DNA from: Casp-actino8 sp037147055
GTDB lineage: Bacteria > Actinomycetota > Acidimicrobiia > Acidimicrobiales > Ilumatobacteraceae
Direction of reading: 5' to 3'
DNA length: 18,193 nt
NCBI GenBank assembly: GCA_037147055.1
Contig: JBAWVW010000033.1
Span: forward strand, 1-18,193
A program made the translations under genes and the position numbers. The notes beneath the pieces are model-generated. The model was not told where the DNA came from. It saw nothing but the letters and a program-made list of their open reading frames with translations, and did no database searches. This document shows positions 1 to 6,305 of this stretch, piece by piece; position 1 is the stretch's first letter; each line of letters starts with the position of its first letter.

Positions 1-55
1 CACCAGTGACGAGAGCGATTTTACCTTGTACTGAAAACAGTTCTTCAATTTTCAT
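1..55 (-). CDS. Short-chain dehydrogenase/reductase (SDR), N-terminal fragment
   Basis: The reverse strand from 55 reads M-K-I-E-E-L-F-S-V-Q-G-K-I-A-L-V-T-G and runs off the window edge. The stretch GKIALVTG is the usual opening of SDR enzymes: the first beta strand leading into the TGxxxGxG nucleotide-binding loop, which would lie outside the window. An AGGAG Shine-Dalgarno five bases before the ATG fixes the start. Only 18 codons are visible, so substrate and subfamily cannot be told. It lies downstream of the esterase on the same strand, with a gap of 114 bases, so it may or may not share its transcript. Confidence 0.72.
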   Translation of the reverse strand, partial: MKIEELFSVQGKIALVTG

Positions 56-169
56 AATGACTCCTACCAAGTTGGTTATCAACACCTTTCACATTAGTCA
101 ACGGCACTGCTCAACAGCGAGTAGCCGCATCACCAGAACGCCGATGGTCCCCAATCGTGGGTGTGAAAC

Positions 170-1684
170 TTAGAGAACCCCATCCCACAACGCCATTTCA
201 TCGGCATTGAGATTGTGGCCCAATGTTGATGTTGTATTGAACTGCATCGTCGGTCGAACATCCGTGTTATGCCGTGGCCACGATGGAATACCGGAGTGCT
301 GCGGATTACCAGTCTTGACAAATGCCACCCACGCCTGATGCATTGCCTCAGCAACACTTTGCGGAGCATGGTCTCCACACATATACGTCGCTGCAGGATC
401 ATGCAGATTGTTGAACACAAATACCAACTCAAGAGCGTGACATGCACCAAATGCTCCGTCGTACAACAGTGACGCCCAATCGAAGCGATACATCCACACA
501 TCAGGCGAATGTTTCAACTGTGCATCTGCCAAGCGTCGCGCTGGCACAATGAACATGCGATCAGTTTCTACCGCCGCAGTGATTTGAAAAGGTAGAGCGC
601 TCGGTCGATGGGCGCGATACAACTCAAGAGCCGCCTGTCCTTTTTCGGCTGAACCAAAAGTTTGGGTCACCGATGCTTCAAGCATCTCTTCGTTAAACAT
701 CTCCGCCATCGCCACCACAAATACCAACGACTCTTGCATCGTGGCGCCAGTCAAGACTTTGATACCTGCCGCCGAACCAGCGGCGATGGCATCAATAGGT
801 TGTTGGGGCAAAACTTGAGTTCCATATGTTGGCTGGAAGGGCATCATTGAAGTAGCCACTTCACCGAAAATTTCAGCCTCAGGTCCTCCCATCAACAACA
901 TCACTTCAAGTTGCACTTCAAATAATTTCTCATCGGTGACTTTTGCCAATGCAGCGCTGTCGCCAGGCTTGACATCAAGTCGGCGCAACACTTCACCTGC
1001 GATCACCGTTGCCGTCTTTGCGCTGATGCCGTTATGGCCAGCACCACTCTGTGGAATCGCCTGAGTAAATAATCCCTTGGCCTGGGATGTGGCCATCAAG
1101 GATGACACGCTCATGCCGCCAGCAGATTCGCCTCCGATCGTGACTCGTGACGGATCGCCGCCAAACGCGGCAATGTTTTGTTGCACCCATGTCAGCGCAG
1201 CGATCTGGTCGAGTATTCCTGCGTTACCAGATTCTGCGAATTCAGGGAAGTGATCAGCGAGATGCAAGAAGCCTTGTGCTCCCAGGCGATAGTTGATCGT
1301 CACGCACACCACACCGTTGCGGGCAAACGAGGCGCCGTCATAGACAGCTTCAACTCCACTGCCACCATAAAACGCTCCACCATGAATCCACACGAACACT
1401 GGTAACGAACCATTGACATCGGGCGACCAAACATTGAGGTTCAAACAATCAGCCCCTGCATCAGGCAATGGCGAACCAAACGGTGCTGGTAGTGGTGCTT
1501 GACGCGAAATCAATCCGATCTGCGTAGCATCACGGACACCCGACCAAGATTCACGCGGCTGCGGCGCACGAAAGCGGTTTGGGCCATCGATCGAAGCGGC
1601 GTAGGGAACTCCCTTGAATATATGGAGTCCGTTTTCGATTGAACCCCGTAATTGCCCCTGAGCAACCTGAATAACTGTTTCCAT
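170..1684 (-). CDS. Type-B carboxylesterase/lipase family hydrolase
   Basis: A 504-residue alpha/beta-hydrolase of the carboxylesterase type-B family, a normal length. Visible landmarks: FKGVPYA near 23-29, DCLNLNVW at 79-86, oxyanion-hole HGG at 101-103, nucleophile elbow GGESAGG with Ser187, likely acid Glu318, and catalytic His416 in GACHALELVFVF, which matches the family GxxHxxELxxVF motif. The triad is complete, so it should hydrolyse carboxylic esters; the substrate is unknown. There is no signal peptide, so it is probably cytoplasmic. A GGGAGG Shine-Dalgarno seven bases before the ATG supports the start. It is the last gene of a minus-strand run that includes the phospholipase cassette, with 36 bases to the gene before it. 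Its first 31 codons are repeated, degenerate, at 3216-3308. Confidence 0.93.
   Translation of the reverse strand: METVIQVAQGQLRGSIENGLHIFKGVPYAASIDGPNRFRAPQPRESWSGVRDATQIGLISRQAPLPAPFGSPLPDAGADCLNLNVWSPDVNGSLPVFVWIHGGAFYGGSGVEAVYDGASFARNGVVCVTINYRLGAQGFLHLADHFPEFAESGNAGILDQIAALTWVQQNIAAFGGDPSRVTIGGESAGGMSVSSLMATSQAKGLFTQAIPQSGAGHNGISAKTATVIAGEVLRRLDVKPGDSAALAKVTDEKLFEVQLEVMLLMGGPEAEIFGEVATSMMPFQPTYGTQVLPQQPIDAIAAGSAAGIKVLTGATMQESLVFVVAMAEMFNEEMLEASVTQTFGSAEKGQAALELYRAHRPSALPFQITAAVETDRMFIVPARRLADAQLKHSPDVWMYRFDWASLLYDGAFGACHALELVFVFNNLHDPAATYMCGDHAPQSVAEAMHQAWVAFVKTGNPQHSGIPSWPRHNTDVRPTMQFNTTSTLGHNLNADEMALWDGVL
1592..1684 (-). repeat. Direct repeat, copy 1 (intact esterase 5' end)
   Basis: The first 31 codons of the intact esterase. 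They match 3216-3308 in the same orientation, with a 28-base exact core and a second 12-base exact block. Everything between the two copies is the three-gene phospholipase cassette. Confidence 0.8.
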
Positions 1685-1720
1685 AACACGACCTCCCGAT
1701 AAGTGATGTTGACATAAAGA

Positions 1721-2068
1721 TTATGAAATTGAAGAAAAGCCGCCAAATAAAATTGCGATAAAGACGACGATTGACAGACATGCGATGATTAAACGTAACT
1801 TCTGCTGATGTACAAATATTAATGAAACCGCAGAAATTATCGCAGCAATTGTTATCCCTACCGCTGTGCCAACTAGGTCGCATGGTGAGTAAATAGTTCC
1901 TAAGAAATCAACCGAACCAACAGCCGTAGAACATGCTTCTTTACGTGCGACACCGACGATAAATACTAGGATAATCGCGAAAAGAGCCATCGGCAAAAGT
2001 GCCTTCGTTGTCATCAATAAATTAGGTTTTTTGGATTCATCAATTTTATTCCCGTTCACATTGCTCAC
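1721..2068 (-). CDS. Small hypothetical membrane protein with three predicted helices
   Basis: A 115-residue protein of no family I recognise. After a hydrophilic, Lys-rich N-terminus (about 1-20) come three hydrophobic segments near 24-42, 65-87 and 91-111, with two cysteines (46 and 63) in the loop between the first two. That loop would face outside if the basic N-terminus is cytoplasmic. The start is uncertain: the frame opens with GTG at 2068, but an AAAGGTGA Shine-Dalgarno-like stretch is better placed for the GTG three codons later (2059). It lies 30 bases downstream of the phospholipase A2 gene on the same strand and 36 bases upstream of the esterase, so it is probably co-transcribed with both. 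Its place beside a secreted lipase suggests a membrane-protection or export role; this is inference only. Confidence 0.72.
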   Translation of the reverse strand: MSNVNGNKIDESKKPNLLMTTKALLPMALFAIILVFIVGVARKEACSTAVGSVDFLGTIYSPCDLVGTAVGITIAAIISAVSLIFVHQQKLRLIIACLSIVVFIAILFGGFSSIS

Positions 2069-2083
2069 CTTTCCGAACTCACT

Positions 2084-2098
2084 TCGCGAACATCGCGA
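2084..2098 (-). other. Perfect intercistronic hairpin after the phospholipase gene
   Basis: TCGCGA-ACA-TCGCGA is a perfect 6-bp stem with a 3-base loop. It starts on the base right after the phospholipase stop codon (2099-2101, minus strand) and ends 15 bases before the next gene's first possible start. There is no T run, so it is not a classical terminator. It could stabilise the upstream part of the mRNA or weaken readthrough into the membrane-protein gene. The symmetry is seen; the role is inferred. Confidence 0.4.
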
Positions 2099-2695
2099 CT
2101 ATCCCACCATGGCCGCCACATTAACAATTAAAAAATAAGTTTCTGCTGTGTGATAACAAGCAGGTCTATAAAACATTGATCTACCTGCACAATGAAAATT
2201 CATGTCTTCTGAGAATTGTCCATTAACAATCAACCGGTTGGTATAGTTCCAGTACCCTCCGCTTTCTCCCTCAGACAAACTGTTGGAACCACAAGGCTTA
2301 TTCGCCTGAGATCCGAGGCAGTTCCAATGTTGATCAAGTTTCTTAAGGTTTCGCCAACCGAAATCGTGTCGAGTGCACGGTGCCTTGAAATCGAAATAAA
2401 AACCAGTATCTAAGGAGTTTGAACAAAAGTCGGTGGACATATCGAACCAATAATTCTTTGCCTGCTGAGTATCAAGGAGTCCCGATCCCATGTCCCACCA
2501 CATGTCTACGGTTGACACCGGAACCGATCTAACTTGGGCATGTTTATTTATCCAACTCGTCGTAAAGGAAGAAATTGAAGTGTCAAACATCTTTTGGTTA
2601 TACAGATCAATATCTTCGCCTTCTGAGCATGCTGAAATACCCAGGACAATGAAAGCAACTGCCAAGATCTTTACATGTATCCAGTTCGGTTTCAT
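2099..2695 (-). CDS. Secreted lipoprotein phospholipase A2 (prokaryotic/fungal PLA2 family)
   Basis: A 198-residue exported lipase. Residues 1-22 form a signal peptide ending in the lipobox I-S-A-C, so Cys23 is the likely lipidation site and the protein should be anchored outside the membrane. Residues 85-117 match the bacterial PLA2 family (type: Streptomyces violaceoruber PLA2): STDFC with Asp89 (calcium), PCTRHDFGWRN with catalytic His110 and calcium ligand Asp111, and SEDM with Asp164 as the second catalytic residue. Cys91/Cys107 and Cys169/Cys180 correspond to the two family disulfides. An insert at about 121-160 carries an extra pair, Cys126/Cys135. Expected reaction: hydrolysis of the sn-2 ester of phospholipids. 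Its ATG overlaps the previous stop (ATGA) and no Shine-Dalgarno is seen, so translation is probably coupled. Confidence 0.85.
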   Translation of the reverse strand: MKPNWIHVKILAVAFIVLGISACSEGEDIDLYNQKMFDTSISSFTTSWINKHAQVRSVPVSTVDMWWDMGSGLLDTQQAKNYWFDMSTDFCSNSLDTGFYFDFKAPCTRHDFGWRNLKKLDQHWNCLGSQANKPCGSNSLSEGESGGYWNYTNRLIVNGQFSEDMNFHCAGRSMFYRPACYHTAETYFLIVNVAAMVG

Positions 2696-3168
2696 GACGA
2701 AGGAGTTGCAGTAGCTTCAGATATCTCGCTCTCTAAGGCCAGGTACTCTTTCATCATCCGGAGCAATTTAGGCTGATTATTACGAACGAACTCCACGATC
2801 ATGGCTGAACGGTCCATTTGATTGACCCTCAGATAGTCGTCCTCAAAGGGCGACCACATCTCGGCCAATTTGACGAGGATTAATTTCTGCGAGTCCAATA
2901 ATTCCAAAACTTTGGGCAAAGGAGTAGTTGGAGCTACAACAGATTTAGGGCTGATTTCAATCTTTTGATTTTGATTATCCGTAATTGGGGGATTAGCAAT
3001 TCTGTCAAGCCATTTTGCAATTTGCACAGTGGCCTCATCATTTTCAAGAGTTTGAATAGCCTCCAACTCCTCGGGTTTGTTATTGCTTGGAGGCGCCGTA
3101 GCGACAGCGACTATCGTCCCAAACCCAGTTAAACAAAGAACCAATATTCCAGCGGTGCGAAATTTCAT
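2692..3168 (-). CDS. Hypothetical secreted protein coupled to the phospholipase gene
   Basis: A 158-residue protein of no recognised family. Residues 1-24 look like a Sec signal peptide (M-K-F-R, then a hydrophobic core to VAVATA, likely cut before PPSNN). The mature part is hydrophilic and mostly helical in character, with acidic N- and C-terminal thirds, a Pro/Thr-rich linker near 75-84, and no cysteine, so no disulfide is expected. Its stop overlaps the phospholipase start by four bases (ATGA), and its own ATG overlaps the stop of a 47-codon ORF made of a broken esterase start in the same way. That double coupling suggests that it and the lipase are made in fixed ratio. A chaperone, inhibitor or partner of the lipase is plausible but not shown. 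Confidence 0.75.
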   Translation of the reverse strand: MKFRTAGILVLCLTGFGTIVAVATAPPSNNKPEELEAIQTLENDEATVQIAKWLDRIANPPITDNQNQKIEISPKSVVAPTTPLPKVLELLDSQKLILVKLAEMWSPFEDDYLRVNQMDRSAMIVEFVRNNQPKLLRMMKEYLALESEISEATATPSS

Positions 3169-3308
3169 GAAGTCTCAACTTCAAAGTGCACACAACCGCC
3201 GACGGTCAACAGCATAAAAACCGCGTATGGACCTCCCATAAATATATCGAGTCCGTTTTCAACCAAACCCCGTAATTGCCCCTGAGCAACCTGAACGATT
3301 ATTCGCAT
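3165..3308 (-). pseudogene. Truncated carboxylesterase 5' end forming a 47-codon chimeric ORF
   Basis: Reading minus from an ATG at 3308 gives VQVAQGQLRG, then VENGL, IF and PYA, paralleling the start of the esterase at 1684. At DNA level 28 consecutive bases (CAG GTT GCT CAG GGG CAA TTA CGG GGT T) and the later GAAAACGGACTC are identical, and similarity fades after about codon 31 (near 3216). The conserved FKGVPYA motif has become FMGGPYA, which suggests loss of constraint. The frame then runs on through unrelated sequence and stops at a TGA that overlaps the next gene's ATG. A GGGGGTG stretch five bases before the ATG could still be used for translation. It is a broken paralogue that may now serve as a leader ORF. 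Confidence 0.8.
3216..3308 (-). repeat. Direct repeat, copy 2 (degenerate esterase 5' end)
   Basis: The degenerate partner of the repeat at 1592-1684, in the same orientation. Similarity starts at the ATG and fades near codon 31. Sequence upstream of the two ATGs is not clearly alike apart from a G-rich Shine-Dalgarno, so the repeat boundary lies close to the start codon. Confidence 0.78.
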
Positions 3309-3477
3309 GACTACACCCCCGCGTCAAGAACAGTTTGCCACATCGCCATCGTGTGAGCCACTAGGCAAAGCCTCATCATTCGTGGTGGGCAATAAATGAG
3401 AGCGCCGCGAGCCGGGGCGAGGAGGATGTGGTTGACCGGTGAGTCGTGTGTCAAGAGTGTCGCCGTAACCTACTTCT
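3309..3477. other. Intergenic region between divergent transcription units
   Basis: This stretch of 169 bases separates the minus-strand lipase/esterase run from the plus-strand Cys-rich gene. It should hold the promoters of both. On the plus strand only the TAACCT element just before 3478 stands out. On the minus strand a GGGGGTG ribosome site lies before the 3308 ATG, but I see no convincing -35/-10 pair. No RNA gene or terminator is evident. Confidence 0.5.
3466..3471 (+). promoter_or_regulatory. Putative -10 element (TAACCT) of a leaderless promoter
   Basis: TAACCT fits the actinobacterial TANNNT -10 pattern and ends six bases before the ATG at 3478, where no Shine-Dalgarno is present. 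That spacing puts the transcription start at or next to the start codon, so the mRNA is probably leaderless. No good -35 is visible. Confidence 0.4.
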
Positions 3478-4158
3478 ATGACTGACATACCCGCATCACC
3501 GGAGATTCAGTATGACGAGGTTGATACAGGGGAAACCATTTGGCGTTTTGACCGGAATTTCATGACTTCACAATGGACGTGCATTTGGGGTCGCGGCTGT
3601 CTCGGTATCGGATCCACACGAGATGCCGAAACTGGTCACGGCTGTTGCTCGCTCGGGGCAGAACTTGATGGGCCTGACGAAGCAATGAATATCGCTGCAT
3701 TAGCTGCCACTCTGTCACCAGAGATTTTTCAGTTTCATGACGAAGCACTAGTCAACGGAATTTTTCGCGATGAACAAAACAATGCAACGCGAGTGATTGA
3801 CGGTGCCTGCATCTTTCATAACCGTCGGGGTTTTGCCGGCGGTGAGGGTTGCGCGTTGCACCTCGGTGCTCTCAGTTATAACGAATCACCTGTTGATTGG
3901 AAACCTTCTGTATGTTGGCAATTACCGATCAAGGTTGATTGGGTGATGCGCGAAGATGATGTAGAAATCGCCACAGTGCGTGCTTGGAAAAAATCTGATT
4001 GGGGCGAGCACGGTGAGAACATGGCCTGGTGTTGCACCGAGGAACCCGAGGCCTACGTCGGAGAACATCAAGTTGTCAAGAGTTTGTCGCAAGAACTCAC
4101 AGCGATCGTTGGTGACGCGGTGTATGTCGAACTACGCCGACGATTGACACAGCCCTAA
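3478..4158 (+). CDS. Cysteine-rich conserved-looking protein, possible metal/Fe-S site protein
   Basis: A 226-residue soluble protein with nine cysteines: Cys35 and Cys41 (CIWGRGC), Cys56-Cys57 (HGCC), Cys111, Cys125 (GEGCALH), Cys146 (CWQLP) and Cys185-Cys186 (WCC). The order C-x5-C, CC, C, GCxxH, C resembles YkgJ/DUF3109-type proteins, which carry a CxnCC...C...GC...C set thought to bind zinc or iron. That link is from memory of the pattern and is tentative. An in-frame TAA at 3466-3468 rules out an upstream start, and no Shine-Dalgarno is present. The gene is convergent with the heliorhodopsin gene, their stops four bases apart. Enzymatic function is unknown. Confidence 0.7.
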   Translation: MTDIPASPEIQYDEVDTGETIWRFDRNFMTSQWTCIWGRGCLGIGSTRDAETGHGCCSLGAELDGPDEAMNIAALAATLSPEIFQFHDEALVNGIFRDEQNNATRVIDGACIFHNRRGFAGGEGCALHLGALSYNESPVDWKPSVCWQLPIKVDWVMREDDVEIATVRAWKKSDWGEHGENMAWCCTEEPEAYVGEHQVVKSLSQELTAIVGDAVYVELRRRLTQP

Positions 4159-4162
4159 TGTT

Positions 4163-4927
4163 CTAATTGGACAATGATCCGCCATAAATCTGCCAGGCCA
4201 GCACCGACTTTGCCGCCAAACTAAGAACGAGATACACCTTTTCTCCATAGAGATAGTTGGACCACTTGCCGCGTCCGCGATATTGCAACCACTGATTCAA
4301 TCCAAATGAGAAAAAGAAAATCTGTTCGGCCACGACAATGCCATACACGAAACCGGGAACAGTGTCGGCCCCAATGACGTTGAACCAAATCGCAATCCAC
4401 GGAGTGATACCGACCAAAGCCCCACACCAAAATGGCAACATTGTGGTCTTTGATCGTCCAATCGGATTCAAAGTTTCTTGCAGCCATCCGAATGAAATCA
4501 TTCCAACGTTCGCACCAATGACAGCGAAGATGGCGGTGATATCGGTGACACCGCTATATGAACCAATCAGAATCAGCATCAGCGTGGCGCTGAACGCATA
4601 CTCCACCCAACGAAAGCGGTTGATGCCACGAGCGAGATCGGTTTCATAGGTGGCACGCTTGATGGTGGCCGTTAACAGATGATCAATCGCTGCCAGAGCG
4701 AGGAAAACAGCAACGGCTGGCCCAACAGCTAAGTCGAATAAACTCTGTGGCATTTCCAAGCGCGTTCCCGGAGGCCCGACGGGAAAGTTGGAAGTAATAG
4801 TGATCGCGAAGTTCCCCGCCATCAACAGAATCGCCAGTGCCTGCACGCCGTGCAAGAACCCTAAAGCCACATTCCAACGCCGCAAGTTGACGAGTCGTTG
4901 AGGCATCTCTGAAGTGGTGGTAGTCAT
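4163..4927 (-). CDS. Heliorhodopsin (light-sensing retinal protein)
   Basis: A 254-residue seven-helix protein with segments near 17-38, 65-88, 107-127, 130-150, 163-185, 190-212 and 229-248. Helix 7 has SLAAKSVLAWQ with Lys240, the Schiff-base lysine. Helix 3 has RWVEYAF with Glu109, the counterion. His26 (LHGVQ) and His83 (IDHLL) match the two conserved histidines of heliorhodopsin 48C12, and Ser236 its serine near the lysine. KWSNYLYGE before helix 7 is also family-typical. Heliorhodopsins sit with the N-terminus inside, do not normally pump ions, and have slow photocycles that suggest signalling; the partner here is unknown. No retinal-synthesis gene is in view, so retinal must come from elsewhere. 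AGGGTG lies five bases before the ATG; the overlapping TAGGGT could instead be a leaderless -10. Confidence 0.93.
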   Translation of the reverse strand: MTTTTSEMPQRLVNLRRWNVALGFLHGVQALAILLMAGNFAITITSNFPVGPPGTRLEMPQSLFDLAVGPAVAVFLALAAIDHLLTATIKRATYETDLARGINRFRWVEYAFSATLMLILIGSYSGVTDITAIFAVIGANVGMISFGWLQETLNPIGRSKTTMLPFWCGALVGITPWIAIWFNVIGADTVPGFVYGIVVAEQIFFFSFGLNQWLQYRGRGKWSNYLYGEKVYLVLSLAAKSVLAWQIYGGSLSN

Positions 4928-4933
4928 AGATGC

Positions 4934-4939
4934 ACCCTA
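4934..4939 (-). promoter_or_regulatory. Putative -10 element (TAGGGT) upstream of heliorhodopsin
   Basis: On the minus strand TAGGGT fits TANNNT and ends six bases before the heliorhodopsin ATG (4927). The same bases include AGGGTG, which could be a ribosome site, so the two readings compete. The gene also lies 46 bases downstream of tRNA-Leu on the same strand and could be reached by readthrough. Confidence 0.33.
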
Positions 4940-4973
4940 GAGCAGACCGCTCATCGGGGCTAACTCAGCATCT

Positions 4974-5059
4974 TGGTGGGCGAGGGGGGACTTGAACCCC
5001 CACGATCTTACGATCACTAGCACCTGAAGCTAGCGCGTCTGCCATTTCGCCACTCGCCC
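4974..5059 (-). tRNA. tRNA-Leu(CAG) with encoded CCA
   Basis: The minus strand gives a class II tRNA of 86 bases. Acceptor stem GGGCGAG pairs with CTCGCCC, followed by discriminator A and an encoded CCA. Anticodon stem CTAGC/GCTAG closes the loop TTCAGGT, giving anticodon CAG (Leu, CUG codon). A variable arm (TGATCGTAAGATCG, stem GATC/GATC) and the T-arm GGGGG-TTCAAGT-CCCCC follow. It reads away from the fhaA operon and towards the heliorhodopsin gene. Confidence 0.95.
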
Positions 5060-5071
5060 GAGTAACAACCT

Positions 5072-5118
5072 TCAGGGTATCCCTGCACTCACCAACACCC
5101 CAACCCCCGATACCCTGA
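5072..5118. promoter_or_regulatory. Symmetric divergent promoter region, tRNA-Leu / fhaA
   Basis: TCAGGGTATC (5072-5081) and GATACCCTGA (5109-5118) form a perfect 10-bp inverted repeat around a C-rich 27-base centre. Each arm holds TACCCT as a TANNNT -10 pointing outward: minus strand at 5079-5074, 14 bases before the tRNA 5' end, and plus strand at 5111-5116, 10 bases before the fhaA GTG. The simplest reading is two face-away promoters with nearly identical -10 regions, the fhaA one leaderless or almost so. A regulator binding site, or a stem-loop, is an alternative. Confidence 0.45.
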
Positions 5119-5126
5119 GCATTTCT

Positions 5127-5789
5127 GTGGGCTTACAATCTTTTGAGAATGGACTAGGGCGTATGGTTGAAGGCATGTTCAGTCGCGCATTCAAAAGCAG
5201 TGTCCGCCCCATTGAGATCGGTCGCCGACTCGTCAAAGAAATCGACAGCAAGCGCGCCGTCGATGTGAAAGGGCGGCGAGTTGTACCCAACGAATTTGTC
5301 ATCAGCCTTTCACCCACTGACCATGCCGCTTTGGCTGAGATTGAAGCTGCCCTGATTGCCGAACTAGTTGAGGCTGTCAAGGAGTACTGCGCCGACGAGA
5401 GTTACCATCTGCGCGGAACCGTTCTCGTCACAATCAAAAGCGATGAGAATCTCACTTCTGGTCGAATTGACATTGATTCAGTCGTCCGAAAAACGCAAGC
5501 AGTCTCGGGCACTGCAGTATTGATTCTCGCCGACGATCGTCGAGTCAATGTGGGTACTGCGCCGGTCGTCATTGGACGTTCTAGTGACTGCGATATCGCT
5601 TTTGATGATTCCAATGTCAGTCGTCGTCACGCCGAGGTCACCTTTCTTGCCGACGCCCACACAGTCACCGATCTTGCCTCCACCAACGGCACCAAAGTCA
5701 ATGGGGTCACTATCACTGCACCGCGAACTCTGCGCCATGGCGACATCATCTCTGTGGGAACTTACACCGTTCGCTACGAGGCGCAGTAG
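5127..5789 (+). CDS. fhaA: FhaA: DUF3662 plus FHA domain phosphothreonine-binding protein
   Basis: A 220-residue protein. Residues 2-120 match the FhaA N-terminal domain (opening GLQSFENGLGRMVEGMFSRA, then RPIEIGRRLVKEID), and residues 140-218 are an FHA domain with GRS (150-152), SRRH (165-168) and TNGT-x-VNG (186-193), the phosphothreonine-binding loops. In mycobacteria FhaA binds phosphorylated PknB targets and helps control peptidoglycan synthesis. The long low-complexity linker of the roughly 500-residue mycobacterial protein is absent; the two domains are nearly adjacent. The start is a GTG with no Shine-Dalgarno, supported by the family's short N-terminus and a -10-like TACCCT ten bases upstream. 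First gene of the cell-wall signalling operon. Confidence 0.92.
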   Translation: MGLQSFENGLGRMVEGMFSRAFKSSVRPIEIGRRLVKEIDSKRAVDVKGRRVVPNEFVISLSPTDHAALAEIEAALIAELVEAVKEYCADESYHLRGTVLVTIKSDENLTSGRIDIDSVVRKTQAVSGTAVLILADDRRVNVGTAPVVIGRSSDCDIAFDDSNVSRRHAEVTFLADAHTVTDLASTNGTKVNGVTITAPRTLRHGDIISVGTYTVRYEAQ

Positions 5790-5813
5790 GCCTTCACTGT
5801 TGGCTCATCGACC

Positions 5814-6305
5814 ATGACTGACCAATTGCTCAGCATCTTAAAAGTCGCTTTGTTGCTAGTGCTCTATTTGTTCTTTGCCCGAGTTTTGTGGGCCGTGTGG
5901 AATGAAGTTCGCTTACCAGCAATGAATCGATCCTCTCGGCCCCCAGATGCAACCATCCGACCCCCTTCAGGGGCCATTCCAGGAGCGGTCAAGGTTGATC
6001 GCCCGTATCGTGTCACCCATATGAAAGTCGTGGCGCCAGCACACCTCAAAGGTTTTACCTTCACCGTCAATGAATCTGGCTACACCATTGGGCGCAGCGA
6101 AGACAACGACTTAAGTATCGGTGATGACGAATTCGCCAGCACTCATCACGCCCGCGTGACTCTGGATGAAGGTCTGACAACAGTTGAAGACTTGTCATCA
6201 ACCAATGGCACATTTGTCAACAATGAACGGATCACAGACAAGGTTCTTTTACAAATCGGCGACCGTTTGCAAATCGGTCGAGTCATCATTGAGGCCAGCA
6301 AATGA
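5814..6305 (+). CDS. fhaB: FhaB/FipA-type membrane-anchored FHA protein
   Basis: A 163-residue protein with one N-terminal membrane helix (about 5-28), a Pro-rich linker (35-65) and a C-terminal FHA domain (about 70-160) with GRS at 93-95, STHH at 109-112 and SSTNGTFVN at 128-136. This is the layout of FhaB, which links PknB phosphorylation to the division and elongation machinery in mycobacteria. It starts 24 bases after the fhaA stop and ends in an ATGA overlap with the phosphatase gene, so it is clearly in the operon. No strong Shine-Dalgarno is visible before its ATG. The helix puts the FHA domain on the cytoplasmic face if the basic stretch after it stays inside. Confidence 0.92.
   Translation: MTDQLLSILKVALLLVLYLFFARVLWAVWNEVRLPAMNRSSRPPDATIRPPSGAIPGAVKVDRPYRVTHMKVVAPAHLKGFTFTVNESGYTIGRSEDNDLSIGDDEFASTHHARVTLDEGLTTVEDLSSTNGTFVNNERITDKVLLQIGDRLQIGRVIIEASK

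Noticed and set aside
56..169. Terminator or small RNA between the SDR and esterase genes
   Set aside because: No stem-loop with a T run and no other structure could be seen; only the SDR ribosome site stands out.
1721..3168. Insertion sequence or integron cassette
   Set aside because: No transposase, integrase, terminal inverted repeats or short target duplication; the only flanking repeat is esterase coding sequence.
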